Assembly (NCBI RefSeq): GCF_035046485.1
Contig: NC_085138.1
Coordinates: forward strand, 7,501,409-7,565,408
Length of the DNA stretch: 64,000 nucleotides
Direction: 5' to 3'
Source of the DNA: Aedes albopictus
Lineage: Eukaryota; Arthropoda; Insecta; Diptera; Culicidae
Below the pieces are notes generated by a model. It did not search any database and was not told the origin of the DNA. It saw only the letters and a list, made by a program, of their open reading frames with translations. Below, in pieces: positions 10,885-21,325 of this stretch (position 1 is the stretch's first letter; each line of letters starts with the position of its first letter). The translations under genes were made by a program, and so were the position numbers.

Positions 10885-10904
10885 ATTCCTACAAGAATTT
10901 CATC

Positions 10905-13900
10905 ATGAGCCGAGCGGGCGATCATTCAGCCAGAGGCGATGTTGATGAAACCACCAGCCACGTAGAAAGCCTGGGATCAGCCTCAACCACCGCTAGCCGT
11001 CGAGCCAGGCTGCAGATGCAGTTACAGCGGCTCGAGGAGGAGCAAGCCATCCAGAAAAAGAAGGCCGCACTAGAAATAGAAGCGGAGTTTACCAGGAAGA
11101 AGTATGAGGCCTTGGAGGCATCCATAGCAGATGATTCTGTGAGCGTGCGGAGCCGAATCAGCAAAGGGAAGTCTGATAAACAGGTACGTGATTGGGTAGA
11201 AAAACTTAACGTTCCGATGGGGGACGGCAATCAAGTTGCCGCCGACGACGACAGAGAGCTAGAAGGCGCGGTCGGTGGGGTGATGAAGAAAACGGATCCC
11301 GAGAAGGATCAAGTGAAGTTCAACCCCACATTTCCAGCTGCAGCGAAGCCAGTGGACGTCGGCAGATCGACAGGAATCGATCACCCAGGAAAGGGCAAAC
11401 CATCAAAATCCGATGAAGTAGAGTATCTACAACAAATGCTCGAGCAGTACAAGACGCTGTACTTAGCAGAAAAGCAGAAAAACCAGCAGCAGCCATCGAT
11501 GCCGGATATTTGTGGCAGCAAAGGAGCATACCCGAAAATGAAGGCCGTCGAGAATGCGGATGAGCGTCCTGCATCATCAACCCCAAAGCCGACTGGGGAA
11601 AGGCAGGATGACACCGAGAAGCTACACAAGCTGATGTCGCATTCAGCAACTGACGGATCGGGAGAAGATGTCCAAGCCGGCCAAAGGCCAACTACAGATG
11701 GCGTATTTGGGTTACGCCAAGGCATCTTTCGGAGAAGCAACGTTCCAGCCGTTGGTAACGCGTCATTTGCCACCGGAATCCAGCGACCAAGAAGCCCAAA
11801 TGACACGGTACCTGATGGGGCACCTATTGGGAGTGTTGACCATCCAGCCGTTCTTCAGATGCGGCCTGAACCCGCCATATTCCCAGTAGCAGTCGGTCCC
11901 ACGCCTCAACAGCTTGCCGCTCGTCAAATTCTTCCCCGAGATCTACCAAGCTTCTCCGGAAACCCCGCGGATTGGCCTGTATTCATCAGCCAATACACGT
12001 ATACGACCGAAGCGTGCGGCTATAGTGACGGCGAGAATATGATTCGCTTGCAGCGCTGTCTGAAGGGTGCAGCCTGGGAGGCTACAAGAAGCCGCCTGAT
12101 TCTCCCCGCATCTGTACCCCACGTCATTGAGTCGCTTCGTATGCGCTATGGGCGGTCCGAGCTGCTGATTGAGTCGCTGATTGAGAGGGTCAGGAGCACA
12201 CCAAGTCCCAAAGCGGACAAGCTGGACACCATCATCGAGTTCGGTACGAAAATTCAAACCTTGTGTGATCATATCACAGCGGCGAACCTTTTGGATCACC
12301 TCGGCAACCCGACCTTACTGAAGGATCTGGTTGAAAAGCTGCCGGCGGAGTATAAAATGAGATGGGCGACGTACCGGAGGAATCGACCGCTGGTGAATCT
12401 CCAAACGTTCGGCGAGTATATGGAGGAAGTCGTCGCCGATGCATGCAGCGTATCGTCATACGGAGGAAGTGAGAGCGAAAGGTTCGCAAAGCGTGAAAAG
12501 GGAAGGACACCCGACCGAACTCTTCTTCATTCCGATGCCGGGGGAAACAGTAACACGTTAGCGAAAAGTTACAGCAACCGGCCCATAGATTCCAGCAACA
12601 GCTTCGAGTGTGCGATTTGCAAGAAGATCGGACATCGTGTGAGGGATTGTACGACATTCAAGGCACTAGCAATCGACGAACGTTGGAAGAGGGTTCAAAG
12701 TCTCGGATTATGCCGAACTTGCTTGTACAACCATGCCAGACGATCGTGTCGTATCACCAATAGATGTGGGGTGAACGGTTGCCTAACTCGTCACCATCCC
12801 CTCCTACATTCCACCCCAAAAGATACAACGACTTCCAACGTACCGGCACCACTGGACCATCACTTCCATAACCGACACCTTCCATCCTTGTTGTTCCGTA
12901 TAATTCCTGTCGTTTTGTACAGCGGAACGAACAAAGTAGCTACGTACGCATTTCTGGATGAAGGGTCCAATATTTCGATGATCGAACGGCAGTTAGCAGC
13001 GACGCTGAAGGTGACTGGCTACCGGCATCCGTTGTGCCTTAAATGGACTGGTAACGTGACGAGGGAAGAGAATGATTCGCAGCGGATTACGATAGAGATT
13101 TCGGGCACCAATCAACGAGCACCGAGGTATATTATGACCGATGTTGGAACCGTGGACTCCCTCGACTTGCCCAGGCAAAGTTTGCCGATCGAGAAGCTAG
13201 CCGAGAGGTTCGGGAATCTGCGAGGTCTGCCCATTCAGGGGTATCACAGTGTTACACCTCAGTTGCTAATTGGAGTTGACAACCTTAAACTGGCAGTCCC
13301 ACTCAAGGTAAGAGAAGGCAACGTGGGTGGCCCAGTTGCCGTGAAAACAAGGCTTGGATGGTGCGTATACGGAGGTCATCGGGACGAAGGACAGCTGTCC
13401 GTCAACTACCACGTCTGCGAGTGTTCAGATGGCGATTCCCTTGACAAAACATTAAAAGCGTATTTTTCACTTGAAGAAGCTGGAATACAACCGACCGGCG
13501 CCGGAGTAACTGCGGAAGATGAGCGCGCCTTACGGATCCTCGAACAAACTACCCACTATTCCAATAATCGATACGAATCGGGTCTGTTATGGAAATACGA
13601 CGATTTTGAATTTCCTGACAGCTACCCTATGGCTGTCAAGCGGTTCGAATGTCTGGAGCGCAGGTTGGCCAAAGATCCAATACTCAACGAAAATGTTCGG
13701 AAGCAGATCCACGAGTACGAACAAAAAGGCTACGCACATCGCGCGTCACCCCAGGAGCTGAACAACGTTGACCTTCGTCGCGTGTGGTATTTGCCACTTG
13801 GAGCCGTAACCAACCCTAGAAAACCCGGAAAGGTGCGGCTCATCTGGGACGCCTCTGCAAAGGTTGATGGTGTTTCTTTGAACAGTATGCTACTGAAAGG

Positions 13901-16900
13901 GCCCGATCAGATGACACTTCTTCCTGCGGTACTTTTCCGTTTCCGGCAGTATCCAGTCGCCGTAAGCGCCGACATCAAGGAAATGTTCCATCAGGTACGA
14001 ATTCGGCCAGAAGATCGACATTCTCAACGGTTTGTGTATCGAGCCGACCCAACGGCGCCGCTGGAAACGTACCTGATGGATGTGGCCACTTTCGGATCAA
14101 CTTGCTCCCCCGCTACAGCGCAATTCGTGAAGAATACGAATGCCAACCGATTCACACAGGAATATCCCAGGGCAGTTGAAGGAATCATCCACAACCACTA
14201 CGTGGATGACTACCTTGACAGCTTTGCTACTACTGAAGAAGCTGCTCATGTCGCGTCACGGGTAAAAGAGATCCATCAACATGGTGGATTCGAGATCAGA
14301 AATTGGTGCAGTAACCAACGAGTCGTCTTGGAACAACTTGGAGAGGTCAAGAAACAAACCGTCATCGATCTTACCTCCGGTACCGATAAACAGTCGGAAC
14401 GGGTCCTTGGAATTATGTGGGATACACAAGATGACGAATTCCGATTCAGCACTTTTTTGCCCGACGATATAACCCACCTGCGAATGCTTGACACCAAACC
14501 GACTAAACGGCAACTGGCGCGGTGCGTCATGTCGTTTTTCGATCCTCAAGGGTTTTTGGCGCCATACCTGATATTCGGGAAAGTTCTGCTACAAGACACC
14601 TGGCGCGAAGGAATTGGTTGGGATGAGCAGATTTGCGATGGAACGTTCGAGCGATGGAAGCACTGGCTAGAGATGCTGGACATATTCAACCAAGTGAACA
14701 TACCGAGATGCTACTTCTCCATGGGTGATCTTACAACTCTGGACATCCACACGTTCGTGGACGCAAGCGAAATAGCGTATTCGTGTGTTTCGTATTTCCG
14801 GATAGCGAATCCCTACGGACCAGCAGAGGTGGCATTCGTAGCAGCGAAGACCAAGGTAGCTCCCGTCAAACCAACAACCATTCCCCGTCTGGAACTCATG
14901 GCTTGCGTACTCGGAGTACGGCTAGCCAAATTCGTGGTCGATGGACATTCTCTTCCAGTTCGGAAACAATTCTTCTGGAGTGACTCCGAGGTCGCAATGA
15001 GTTGGATTAACGCGGATCCCCGGAAGTATCGTCCTTTTGTTGCTTTCCGAGTGGGCGAAATTTTGGAAAAATCTAACCGCGAGGAATGGCGCTGGGTGTC
15101 ATCCAAGCTAAACCCGGCCGACGAAGCAACCAAGTGGGGATCAGGACCGTACTTCGACAAGAACAGTATTTGGTACAGCGGACCTGAATTTCTTCGTCAC
15201 TCTGAACTCCAATGGCCACCGAGGAAAACCTACGATAAGGTGACGGACGATATACGCGTCTGCTATGCTCATCGCAATCTAGAAATACCAGAGCAATTGC
15301 TGGACGTCGAAAGGTTCTCTTCATGGAAAAGGATGTTGCGTGTGATGGCCTATGTTTGCCGATTCGTGAACAATTGTCGAACGTCAAATACTGGTCAAGA
15401 GCGGAAAATCGATCACCTGACGCAGTTGGAGTTGCAGAAAGCTGAGGAATGCTTATTTCGAGCTGTGCAATGGGATTCGTACGCGGACGAACTAGTTATT
15501 CTGACCAAGAACCAACGCCTACCAGTGCAGAAGCGCCAACCATTGGAAAAGACAAGCGCTCTCTACAAAATATCGCCGATACTAGACACAGAGGGAGTTT
15601 TGCGGATGGACAGCAGGATTAGTGCAGCTCAACGTATCCCTGCTGAAATGAAATTCCCTGTCATCTTGCCGAAGCGACATCGCTTGACCATGTTGCTTCT
15701 GAAGGATCTTCATTGCAAGTTGTTGCACGCCAACAATGAAGCTGTCGTCAATGAAGCACGGCAACGCTATTACATAGCGCATCTACGGACACAAGTACGA
15801 CGAGTGTCGAAGGAATGTCAGATGTGTAAGATACGCAATGCGCAGCCATCAATACCGCGAATGGCTCCCCTTCCAAGTGCTAGGCTATCCTCTTACGTTC
15901 GTCCTTTCACTTACTGTGGTCTCGACTACTTTGGACCCCTGTTGGTGAAGGTCAACAGAAGTCATGTCAAGCGTTGGGTGGCTATATTCACATGCCTGAC
16001 AATACGGGCCGTTCATGTGGAAGTTATCCACACGCTTTCAACCGAATCATGTATCAAAGGGGTACGCAGGTTCATCTCTCGCCGGGGAAGTCCCGCCGAA
16101 ATCTACAGCGACAACGCTACTTGTTTCCATGGCGCCGACCGTCTTCTGAGGGAGCAGATCAACAAAGGACTTGCTGCGGAATTCACCAGCACCCAAACCT
16201 CATGGAAGTTTATTCCCCCAGGCACTCCACACATGGGGGGAGCCTGGGAGAGGCTGGTGAGATCGATTAAGGTGGCTCTGGCCACACTCCAAGACGGTAG
16301 CCAGAAATTGGACGACGAGTCTTTACTGACTTTTTTGGCGGAAGCAGAAGGTATCGTCAACTGCAGACCACTCACATACCTGCCTCTGGACTCGATCGAG
16401 CAAGAGGCCTTAACCCCGAATCATTTTTTGTTGGGCAGTTCTTCGGGGGTTCGTTTACCAATTGTGCAGACAGACAACGAAGTATCTCTTTTGAAAGGTT
16501 CGTGGACAGCCATTCAGAAATATCTGGACATCTTTTGGAGACGCTGGACTAGGGAATATCTCCCAACTCTAACAAAACGCACGAAATGGTTTGGCGATGT
16601 GAAACCTGTCCAACCCGGGGACCTGGTCCTGATAATTGATGACACCAAGCGCAACGGATGGATACGTGGACGGGTACTAGAGGTATTAACAGCCAAGGAT
16701 GGACGAGTACGCCAAGCTATTGTGCAGACTGCTGGAAGTGCACCTGCTAGGAAACCCATTTCAAAATTGGCGGTTCTGGAGGTATTCAAGGATGCTGGAA
16801 CCAAGGACATCATAGGTTCCACCAGGGAGGAGGATGTTGCGAAACTGGCAACCCAGTCAGGGCGAAATCGGAATGAGCGAATCCTTGACAGATCCGAAGA

Positions 16901-16904
16901 ATGA
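10905..16904 (+). CDS. BEL/Pao Gag-Pol polyprotein (1999 aa)
   Basis: A single frame runs from ATG 20 bases after the 5' LTR to a stop 70 bases inside the 3' LTR. Domain order: coiled-coil-like charged N-terminus (about residues 25-75); Gag core of the DUF1759 type (LPSFSGNPADWPVFISQY, about 345-450); CCHC knuckle CAICKKIGHRVRDC (about 569) and a second Cys/His cluster (about 605-640); aspartic protease with FLDEGSN instead of a D-S/T-G triad context (about 682); reverse transcriptase with SADIKEMFHQVRI (about 1023) and YVDDYLDS (about 1098); RNase H with FVDASE (about 1284); zinc-binding integrase N-terminus (about 1600-1650); integrase core with GLDYFGP (about 1671), SDNATCF (about 1734) and GGAWERL (about 1777); C-terminal chromodomain-like DUF5641 region. 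The length is usual for the family. The products would assemble cytoplasmic particles, copy the RNA and integrate the DNA. No frameshift or missing catalytic residue was seen. Confidence 0.95.
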   Translation: MSRAGDHSARGDVDETTSHVESLGSASTTASRRARLQMQLQRLEEEQAIQKKKAALEIEAEFTRKKYEALEASIADDSVSVRSRISKGKSDKQVRDWVEKLNVPMGDGNQVAADDDRELEGAVGGVMKKTDPEKDQVKFNPTFPAAAKPVDVGRSTGIDHPGKGKPSKSDEVEYLQQMLEQYKTLYLAEKQKNQQQPSMPDICGSKGAYPKMKAVENADERPASSTPKPTGERQDDTEKLHKLMSHSATDGSGEDVQAGQRPTTDGVFGLRQGIFRRSNVPAVGNASFATGIQRPRSPNDTVPDGAPIGSVDHPAVLQMRPEPAIFPVAVGPTPQQLAARQILPRDLPSFSGNPADWPVFISQYTYTTEACGYSDGENMIRLQRCLKGAAWEATRSRLILPASVPHVIESLRMRYGRSELLIESLIERVRSTPSPKADKLDTIIEFGTKIQTLCDHITAANLLDHLGNPTLLKDLVEKLPAEYKMRWATYRRNRPLVNLQTFGEYMEEVVADACSVSSYGGSESERFAKREKGRTPDRTLLHSDAGGNSNTLAKSYSNRPIDSSNSFECAICKKIGHRVRDCTTFKALAIDERWKRVQSLGLCRTCLYNHARRSCRITNRCGVNGCLTRHHPLLHSTPKDTTTSNVPAPLDHHFHNRHLPSLLFRIIPVVLYSGTNKVATYAFLDEGSNISMIERQLAATLKVTGYRHPLCLKWTGNVTREENDSQRITIEISGTNQRAPRYIMTDVGTVDSLDLPRQSLPIEKLAERFGNLRGLPIQGYHSVTPQLLIGVDNLKLAVPLKVREGNVGGPVAVKTRLGWCVYGGHRDEGQLSVNYHVCECSDGDSLDKTLKAYFSLEEAGIQPTGAGVTAEDERALRILEQTTHYSNNRYESGLLWKYDDFEFPDSYPMAVKRFECLERRLAKDPILNENVRKQIHEYEQKGYAHRASPQELNNVDLRRVWYLPLGAVTNPRKPGKVRLIWDASAKVDGVSLNSMLLKGPDQMTLLPAVLFRFRQYPVAVSADIKEMFHQVRIRPEDRHSQRFVYRADPTAPLETYLMDVATFGSTCSPATAQFVKNTNANRFTQEYPRAVEGIIHNHYVDDYLDSFATTEEAAHVASRVKEIHQHGGFEIRNWCSNQRVVLEQLGEVKKQTVIDLTSGTDKQSERVLGIMWDTQDDEFRFSTFLPDDITHLRMLDTKPTKRQLARCVMSFFDPQGFLAPYLIFGKVLLQDTWREGIGWDEQICDGTFERWKHWLEMLDIFNQVNIPRCYFSMGDLTTLDIHTFVDASEIAYSCVSYFRIANPYGPAEVAFVAAKTKVAPVKPTTIPRLELMACVLGVRLAKFVVDGHSLPVRKQFFWSDSEVAMSWINADPRKYRPFVAFRVGEILEKSNREEWRWVSSKLNPADEATKWGSGPYFDKNSIWYSGPEFLRHSELQWPPRKTYDKVTDDIRVCYAHRNLEIPEQLLDVERFSSWKRMLRVMAYVCRFVNNCRTSNTGQERKIDHLTQLELQKAEECLFRAVQWDSYADELVILTKNQRLPVQKRQPLEKTSALYKISPILDTEGVLRMDSRISAAQRIPAEMKFPVILPKRHRLTMLLLKDLHCKLLHANNEAVVNEARQRYYIAHLRTQVRRVSKECQMCKIRNAQPSIPRMAPLPSARLSSYVRPFTYCGLDYFGPLLVKVNRSHVKRWVAIFTCLTIRAVHVEVIHTLSTESCIKGVRRFISRRGSPAEIYSDNATCFHGADRLLREQINKGLAAEFTSTQTSWKFIPPGTPHMGGAWERLVRSIKVALATLQDGSQKLDDESLLTFLAEAEGIVNCRPLTYLPLDSIEQEALTPNHFLLGSSSGVRLPIVQTDNEVSLLKGSWTAIQKYLDIFWRRWTREYLPTLTKRTKWFGDVKPVQPGDLVLIIDDTKRNGWIRGRVLEVLTAKDGRVRQAIVQTAGSAPARKPISKLAVLEVFKDAGTKDIIGSTREEDVAKLATQSGRNRNERILDRSEE

Positions 16905-17477
16905 CATCAGGAACGTCAGGTGGAGATTTAGGCAAACAGTACCTAGATGAATCGATGCGATGACGTGGTGATTTCTAGTGCTTCGTACAGAATTTATATT
17001 CGATGAAAATTGCTGAATTTGTATTTGATATTTGCTGATAATTTTGATATGTGCTCTGGAATAGTGGCAGGTGTGCTTGACACAGGTGTTAGTTAGGTGC
17101 ATAGATAGAATTAAGATAGATTTCTTGAATTTCAGGTCAATAGCTACCACATATCACCTTCTGAAATCTAACCTTCAACTTTGGGTACATAGGAGTGTTT
17201 TTTGAGAATTTATAGTTGTCCAGCCAATTCTATAAGTAAGAATTATACCCCTTCCGTCCTAAATTCTTTTGCAATAGTTAACTCAATTATTCATCCATAG
17301 TTCGTATAGGCGAAGACAGCGACATTGTTGGGAATACGGTTTGATTTTGATGTACGCACTGAAATTGTAAGTGAGCACTTTACCCATAGTTTAAACCCCA
17401 CTCATTAATAAAATTTATGTTTTAGCTTGTAGCTAATGCTAACGAGATTCAGCGTCCCATCTCAATATTCCCCAACA
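16835..17477 (+). repeat. BEL/Pao 3' LTR
   Basis: It is preceded by a purine-rich tract (CCAGGGAGGAGGA, polypurine primer) and is identical by eye to the 5' LTR. The last 70 bases of the polyprotein frame, including its stop, lie in this LTR, so a 97-codon antisense frame appears in both LTRs. That frame is an artefact. Confidence 0.93.
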
Positions 17478-18111
17478 GTCGCCAAACCCTTCGTCTCTCC
17501 GGAACCATCAAGAAGGTATTGCTTCAGAGAGGGGCTTGTGCACATCGCACCCTCAAGGTTAGCTGCGTAGCCTAGCAGCAACGAACATCGATGACTCGCT
17601 CTGGAGAGTCCATCACGGTAACATGCTGGCGCTTAGCCAGTTTCCCGAGTGATCCTCGCCACTCCCTTTGTCCCCGCCCGCGCCCAACTGCTTTTCAGAC
17701 ATCAAGAACTGATGCCCACGTGCAACCCGATCTGGCCTGCTGAAGACAAGGATATCACTACCCTCCAGGCCCTATCAGCTGCACCAGAAGGTTGCTGACA
17801 GCAGGGTCTCCACCTGCCCCGACCCTTGCCGGGGACCCCTTTCCAACCGCGGGCTCGGATCCAACCCAGTAGACCGACGCCACGACAGCATCGCTACCGG
17901 GACTTCCTCTCTGAGGCCACTTAATCGCTGTAAGGGTCGATCTCGATAGCAGGGCACCGGTATGACCTACGAAGCCGACTTCGAACCCCTGGACCACCTC
18001 TTGTATTGCATCTGGACTAGCCATTCTCCGAGTCCACGCGCCACCTCCTCTGTAGCTCCCAGACGATATGGGTGATAGCCGTTGAAACGGCATTCCAGCT
18101 AATCTCATCCC
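17478..18111 (-). other. LINE B 3' region, non-coding or decayed
   Basis: This resumes LINE B after the BEL insertion (GTCGC duplication) and is GC-rich. Minus-strand frames here are short and not recognisable as RT, and it probably represents 3' untranslated and decayed C-terminal sequence of the R1-like element. The 315-codon minus-strand frame reaching 17758 runs from the RT remnant through the MITE and is not a real protein. Confidence 0.55.
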
Positions 18112-18247
18112 TTTCGGCCAATGACCATTTTGTATGGACAAATAAAAAAAATTGTTTGAACAAATGACCACGGGGGGGGGGGGGGGGGGGTGGGGGGGGT
18201 TTGAAAAGTCCCAAAAAATGACCACGTGGTTTATGGACAGCCCCATA
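18112..18247. mobile_element. Truncated GGGGCTGTCC MITE with long G run
   Basis: The right end (...CCACGTGGTTTATGGACAGCCCC) matches the ends of the 41425-41596 copy. The left part stops inside the element at GGCCAATGACCA, corresponding to the interior of the complete copy. A run of about 20 G with one T break sits at 18173-18200. It interrupts the LINE B reverse transcriptase frame. Confidence 0.8.
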
Positions 18248-18655
18248 AGCCTGTAAGTTCTTTCCAGCTTCCGTCGGTAGCATTCAGTACTTAGCGCGAT
18301 GCCCCACGCCGGGCCGCCATACCTAAGTATGAACGTAGCAACACTAGCCAGAAGCTTGCGCTTACTGGCGTACACCGCAGAGCTATTGGACATCATCCGG
18401 GACAGTGCCGCAATAGCTGTGGAGGCTCTTTTACAGGCATAATCGACGTGGCTACTGAAGGTAAGCTTATCGTCGATCATCACGTCCAAATGTTTGACGG
18501 AGCGCTTTGACAGGATAGTGCACTCTCCTACACTAATCTCCGTCTGCTGCTCCGACTTCCGGTTGTTAGCATTGTTAGCAACCGTCACATCAGTCTTGTG
18601 GTGGGCCAGCTCCAATTTCCTGAACCGTATCCACGCCTCCACAACCTTGATCGAG
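18248..18655 (-). pseudogene. LINE B reverse transcriptase C-terminal fragment (R1-like)
   Basis: On the minus strand the frame reads EAWIRFRKLELAHHKTDV, then VGECTILSKRSVKHLDVMIDD, CKRASTAIAALSRMMSN, KRKLLASVATFILRYGGPAW and RRKLERTYRLMGL. This is the thumb and post-RT region of mosquito R1/LOA-group elements, usually KHLGVMIDD. Only about 136 residues remain: 5' truncation at 18655 and the MITE at 18247 cut both sides. Confidence 0.8.
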
Positions 18656-20425
18656 AGAAGCGGAGTGTGAAGAAATAGGACTGCTGTGCCGTTCCCAAGA
18701 AACACGAAAGTTCTATCAGAAGCTCAACGCATCCCGCAACGGCTTCGTGCCGCGAGCCGAAATGTGCAGGGATAAAGACGGAGGCCTCTTGACGGACGAA
18801 CGTGAGGTGATCGAAAGGTGGAAGCAACACTTCAATCAGCACCTGAACGGCGTTTAGAACGTAGGCACGGGAGCCCACGGCAACGGATGAAACGACGACG
18901 CCAGTGCAGCGGAAGACGGAAATGAACCAACTCCCACGCTGAGGGAAGTTAAGGATGCCATTCACCAGCTCAAAACCAACAAAGCAGCTGGGATGGTATC
19001 GCAGCTGAACTCATCAAGATAGGCCCAGAAAAGTTGGCCACCTGTCTGCATCAGCTGATAGTCAGGATCTGGGAAACCGAACAGCTACCGGAGGAGTGGA
19101 AGGACGGGGTTATCTGCCCCATTCACAAGAAAGGCGACCATTTGGAATGTGAGAACTTCAGGGCGATCACTATTTTGAATGCTGCCTACAAAGTGCTATC
19201 CCAGATCCTCTTCCGTCGTCTGTCACCTAAAACGAATGAGTTCGTGGGAAGTTATCAAGCCGGCTTCATCGACGGCCGGTCGACAACGGACCAGATCTTT
19301 ACCGTACGGCAAATCCTCCAGAAATGCCGTGAATACCAGGTCCCAACGCATCACCTGTTCATCGACTTCAAAGCGGCATACGACAGTATCGGCCGCGCAG
19401 AGCTATGGAGAATCATGGACGAAAACGGCTTTCCTGGGAAGCTGACTAGACTGATTAAAGCAACGATGGACGGTGTTCAAAACTGCGTAAGGGTTTCGGG
19501 TGAACTATGCAGTTCATTCGAATCTCGCCGGAGACTGCGACAAGGTGAAGGACTCTCATGCCTACTCTTCAACATCGATCTGGAAGGTGTGATGCGACGA
19601 GCCGGGGAACGATTTTCACAAAATCCGGACAATTTGTGTTGTGTGCTTTGTGGACGACATGGACATTATTGCCAGAACATTTGGAACGATGGCAGAGCGG
19701 TACACCCGCCTGAAACGCGAAGCAGCAAAGGTCGGACTGGTGGTCCTTAAAACCAAAGTACATTCTGGTAGGCGGAACCGAACACGACCGGATCCGTCTG
19801 GGTAGTAATGTTACGATAGACGGGGTGGTGGACGAATTCGTCTACCTCGGATCCTTACTGACGGCTAACAACAACGTGAGCCGTGAAATTCGGAGGCGCA
19901 TCTTCAGCGGAAGTCGGGCCTACTACGGGCTCCACAAAAAACTGCGGTCGAAAAAGATTCACCCACGCACCAAATGCACCATGTACAAAACGCTAATAAG
20001 ACCGGTGATCCTCTACGGGCACGAGACATGGACCATGCTCGAGGAGGACCTGCAAGTACTCGGAGTTTTCGAGCGACGCGTGCTAAGGACGATCTACGGT
20101 GGTGTGCAGGCGGAGAAGGATGAACCACGAGCTCGCTGCACTTTACGGCGAATCCAGCATCCAGAAGGTGGCCAAAGCCGGAAGGATACGGTGGGCAGGG
20201 CATGTTGCAAGAATGCCGGCCAACAACCCTGCAAAGCTGGTGTTTGCAACTGATCCGGTTGGCACAAGAAGGCGTGCAGCGCAGAGAGCACGATGGGCGG
20301 ACCAGGTGGAATGTGACCTGGCGAGCATTGAGCGCGACCGAGGATGGAGCCACAAACCGAGTATTGTGGCGTACTATTGTTATGGCTTGTCTCAAATGTG
20401 ATGTTGAACAAATAAATGTATGTAT
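18656..20425 (+). pseudogene. LINE A, 3' part: reverse transcriptase, broken (RTE-like)
   Basis: It resumes after the duplicated AGAAGCGGAGTG with CRSQETRKFYQKLNASRNGF. The 19034-19750 frame encodes RT fingers and palm: WKDGVICPIHKKGD, NFRAITILNAAYKVLSQIL, YQAGFIDGRSTTDQIF, HLFIDFKAAYDSI (motif A), RRRLRQGEGLSCLLFN. The FADD motif region (about 19640-19680) is frameshifted. 19825-20253 encodes VDEFVYLGSLLTANNNVS, LIRPVILYGHETW and FERRVLRTIYGG, and 20099-20401 the C-terminal RWAGHVARMP segment in another frame. The 3' end has AATAAA and ATGT repeats near 20410-20430. At least three lesions make it inactive. The clade assignment (RTE-like) is from memory of the family pattern. Confidence 0.85.
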
Positions 20426-20430
20426 GTGTG

Positions 20431-20910
20431 AATCGCGGGTTTAGCCAGGGCAAATGAGATAATTGCGTTTGACTTGAATGTAAAAGTTCAACATGTTCAA
20501 CTTTCGTTCAAGTCAAGTCAGTTGCTCAAGTGAAATGAAAGGTGGTGTTTACACGTTCAATTCGCATTCATTGAGCACCCTAATAAAAATGTATTATACA
20601 CTGCTGATAGGGTGAATGATTGTAGTATTCCTTGTATCATGAAGATGATAGCCCGAAAAGGTTGTTAAGCACGTTGTATCATATTTTTCTATTAGGGCAC
20701 TTTCCATTGACTTGAGTCAAGTCAATTGCACCATGTAAACCAGGTATTAGGTGTCATCAATGATCCACCACTGCTTTCTCTGGGTGCGTAGCTCACTCGA
20801 ATTATTGTCGAATGAATGCGTTCTTGATGACGCTCCATTGATCTTCTACGCTTCCACCTTCCGGAATATCAACAGCTCCTCGTACATTTTTATATGATCC
20901 ATCAAATAGA
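20431..20910. other. Non-coding interval after the LINE stack
   Basis: About 20450-20560 and 20695-20750 share CAAGTCAAGTCA-type words in opposite orientation and GTTTACA/TGTAAAC blocks, suggesting a fold-back MITE of about 300 bp around 20465-20750. No gene is visible. Confidence 0.4.
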
Positions 20911-21020
20911 CGGGCTTGGTGGTATAGCAGCTACCGCTTCTGATTCGTATGCAGAAGGTCCTGGGTACATGCTCTGGCCCGTCCCTTTCCTCATACTTTG
21001 GTTACATGGTTTTAGGAAAA
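20911..21020 (+). repeat. tRNA-like SINE fragment
   Basis: TGGTATAGCAGC (20919 onward) and GGTCCTGGGTACATGC (about 20955-20975) resemble pol III A and B boxes at tRNA spacing. An inverted related copy follows at 21241-21325, so the two could form the ends of one fold-back unit. No tRNA fold is expected. Confidence 0.5.
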
Positions 21021-21240
21021 GCCTTTCATGAGAACAATGCGAAAAAGTATGTTTTCTCATATAAAATGCCATGCAAACTTCAAACGCAATGCTCAAGACG
21101 TAGACATAACCGATCGTGCCCAAAATTTTGAACAGTTGTTGGAGACTTCAAATGGGACCTAAAAAGCTTCAATCTGATCGTAGGTATTTTCCATTTTCCC
21201 GACCCCCGACATTCTATTGTACATTGAAGAAAGAAAAATA

Positions 21241-21325
21241 CAAAGTAGAAGTAACGGGACCGGCCTCGGATTGAATCCAGAACCTTCTGCATGCAAATCA
21301 GAAGGATCCACCAAGTCCGTCTCAG
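21241..21325 (-). repeat. Inverted tRNA-like SINE fragment
   Basis: The complement contains CTTGGTGGATCC and GGTTCTGGATTCAATCC, matching the A- and B-box-like parts at 20911-21020 in opposite orientation. Confidence 0.5.

Larger units (their letters stand above)
10242..17477 (+). mobile_element. Apparently intact BEL/Pao LTR retrotransposon
   Basis: Two 643-bp LTRs (10242-10884 and 16835-17477) flank one uninterrupted 1999-codon gag-pol frame. Both LTRs start TGTTG and end CAACA. The insertion is flanked by a perfect 5-bp duplication GTCGC (10237-10241 and 17478-17482). LTRs of equal length, with no difference seen by eye, and an open frame with its recognisable catalytic motifs indicate a recent and possibly mobilisation-competent insertion. 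It landed in the 3' untranslated part of LINE B. Confidence 0.95.
10092..18655 (-). mobile_element. LINE B: 5'-truncated R1-like non-LTR element, itself interrupted
   Basis: On the minus strand the element ends in a short A-rich tail (T-run at 10092-10103) and is flanked by a 12-bp duplication AGAAGCGGAGTG, as expected of target-primed insertion. Coding remains only near its 5' truncated end (18248-18655). A BEL/Pao element (10242-17477) and a truncated MITE (about 18112-18247) are inserted in it, so LINE B itself is only about 1.2 kb. Confidence 0.85.

Noticed and set aside
17758..18705. 315-codon minus-strand frame as one protein
   Set aside because: It fuses an R1-like RT remnant, a truncated MITE with a G run and decayed 3' sequence.
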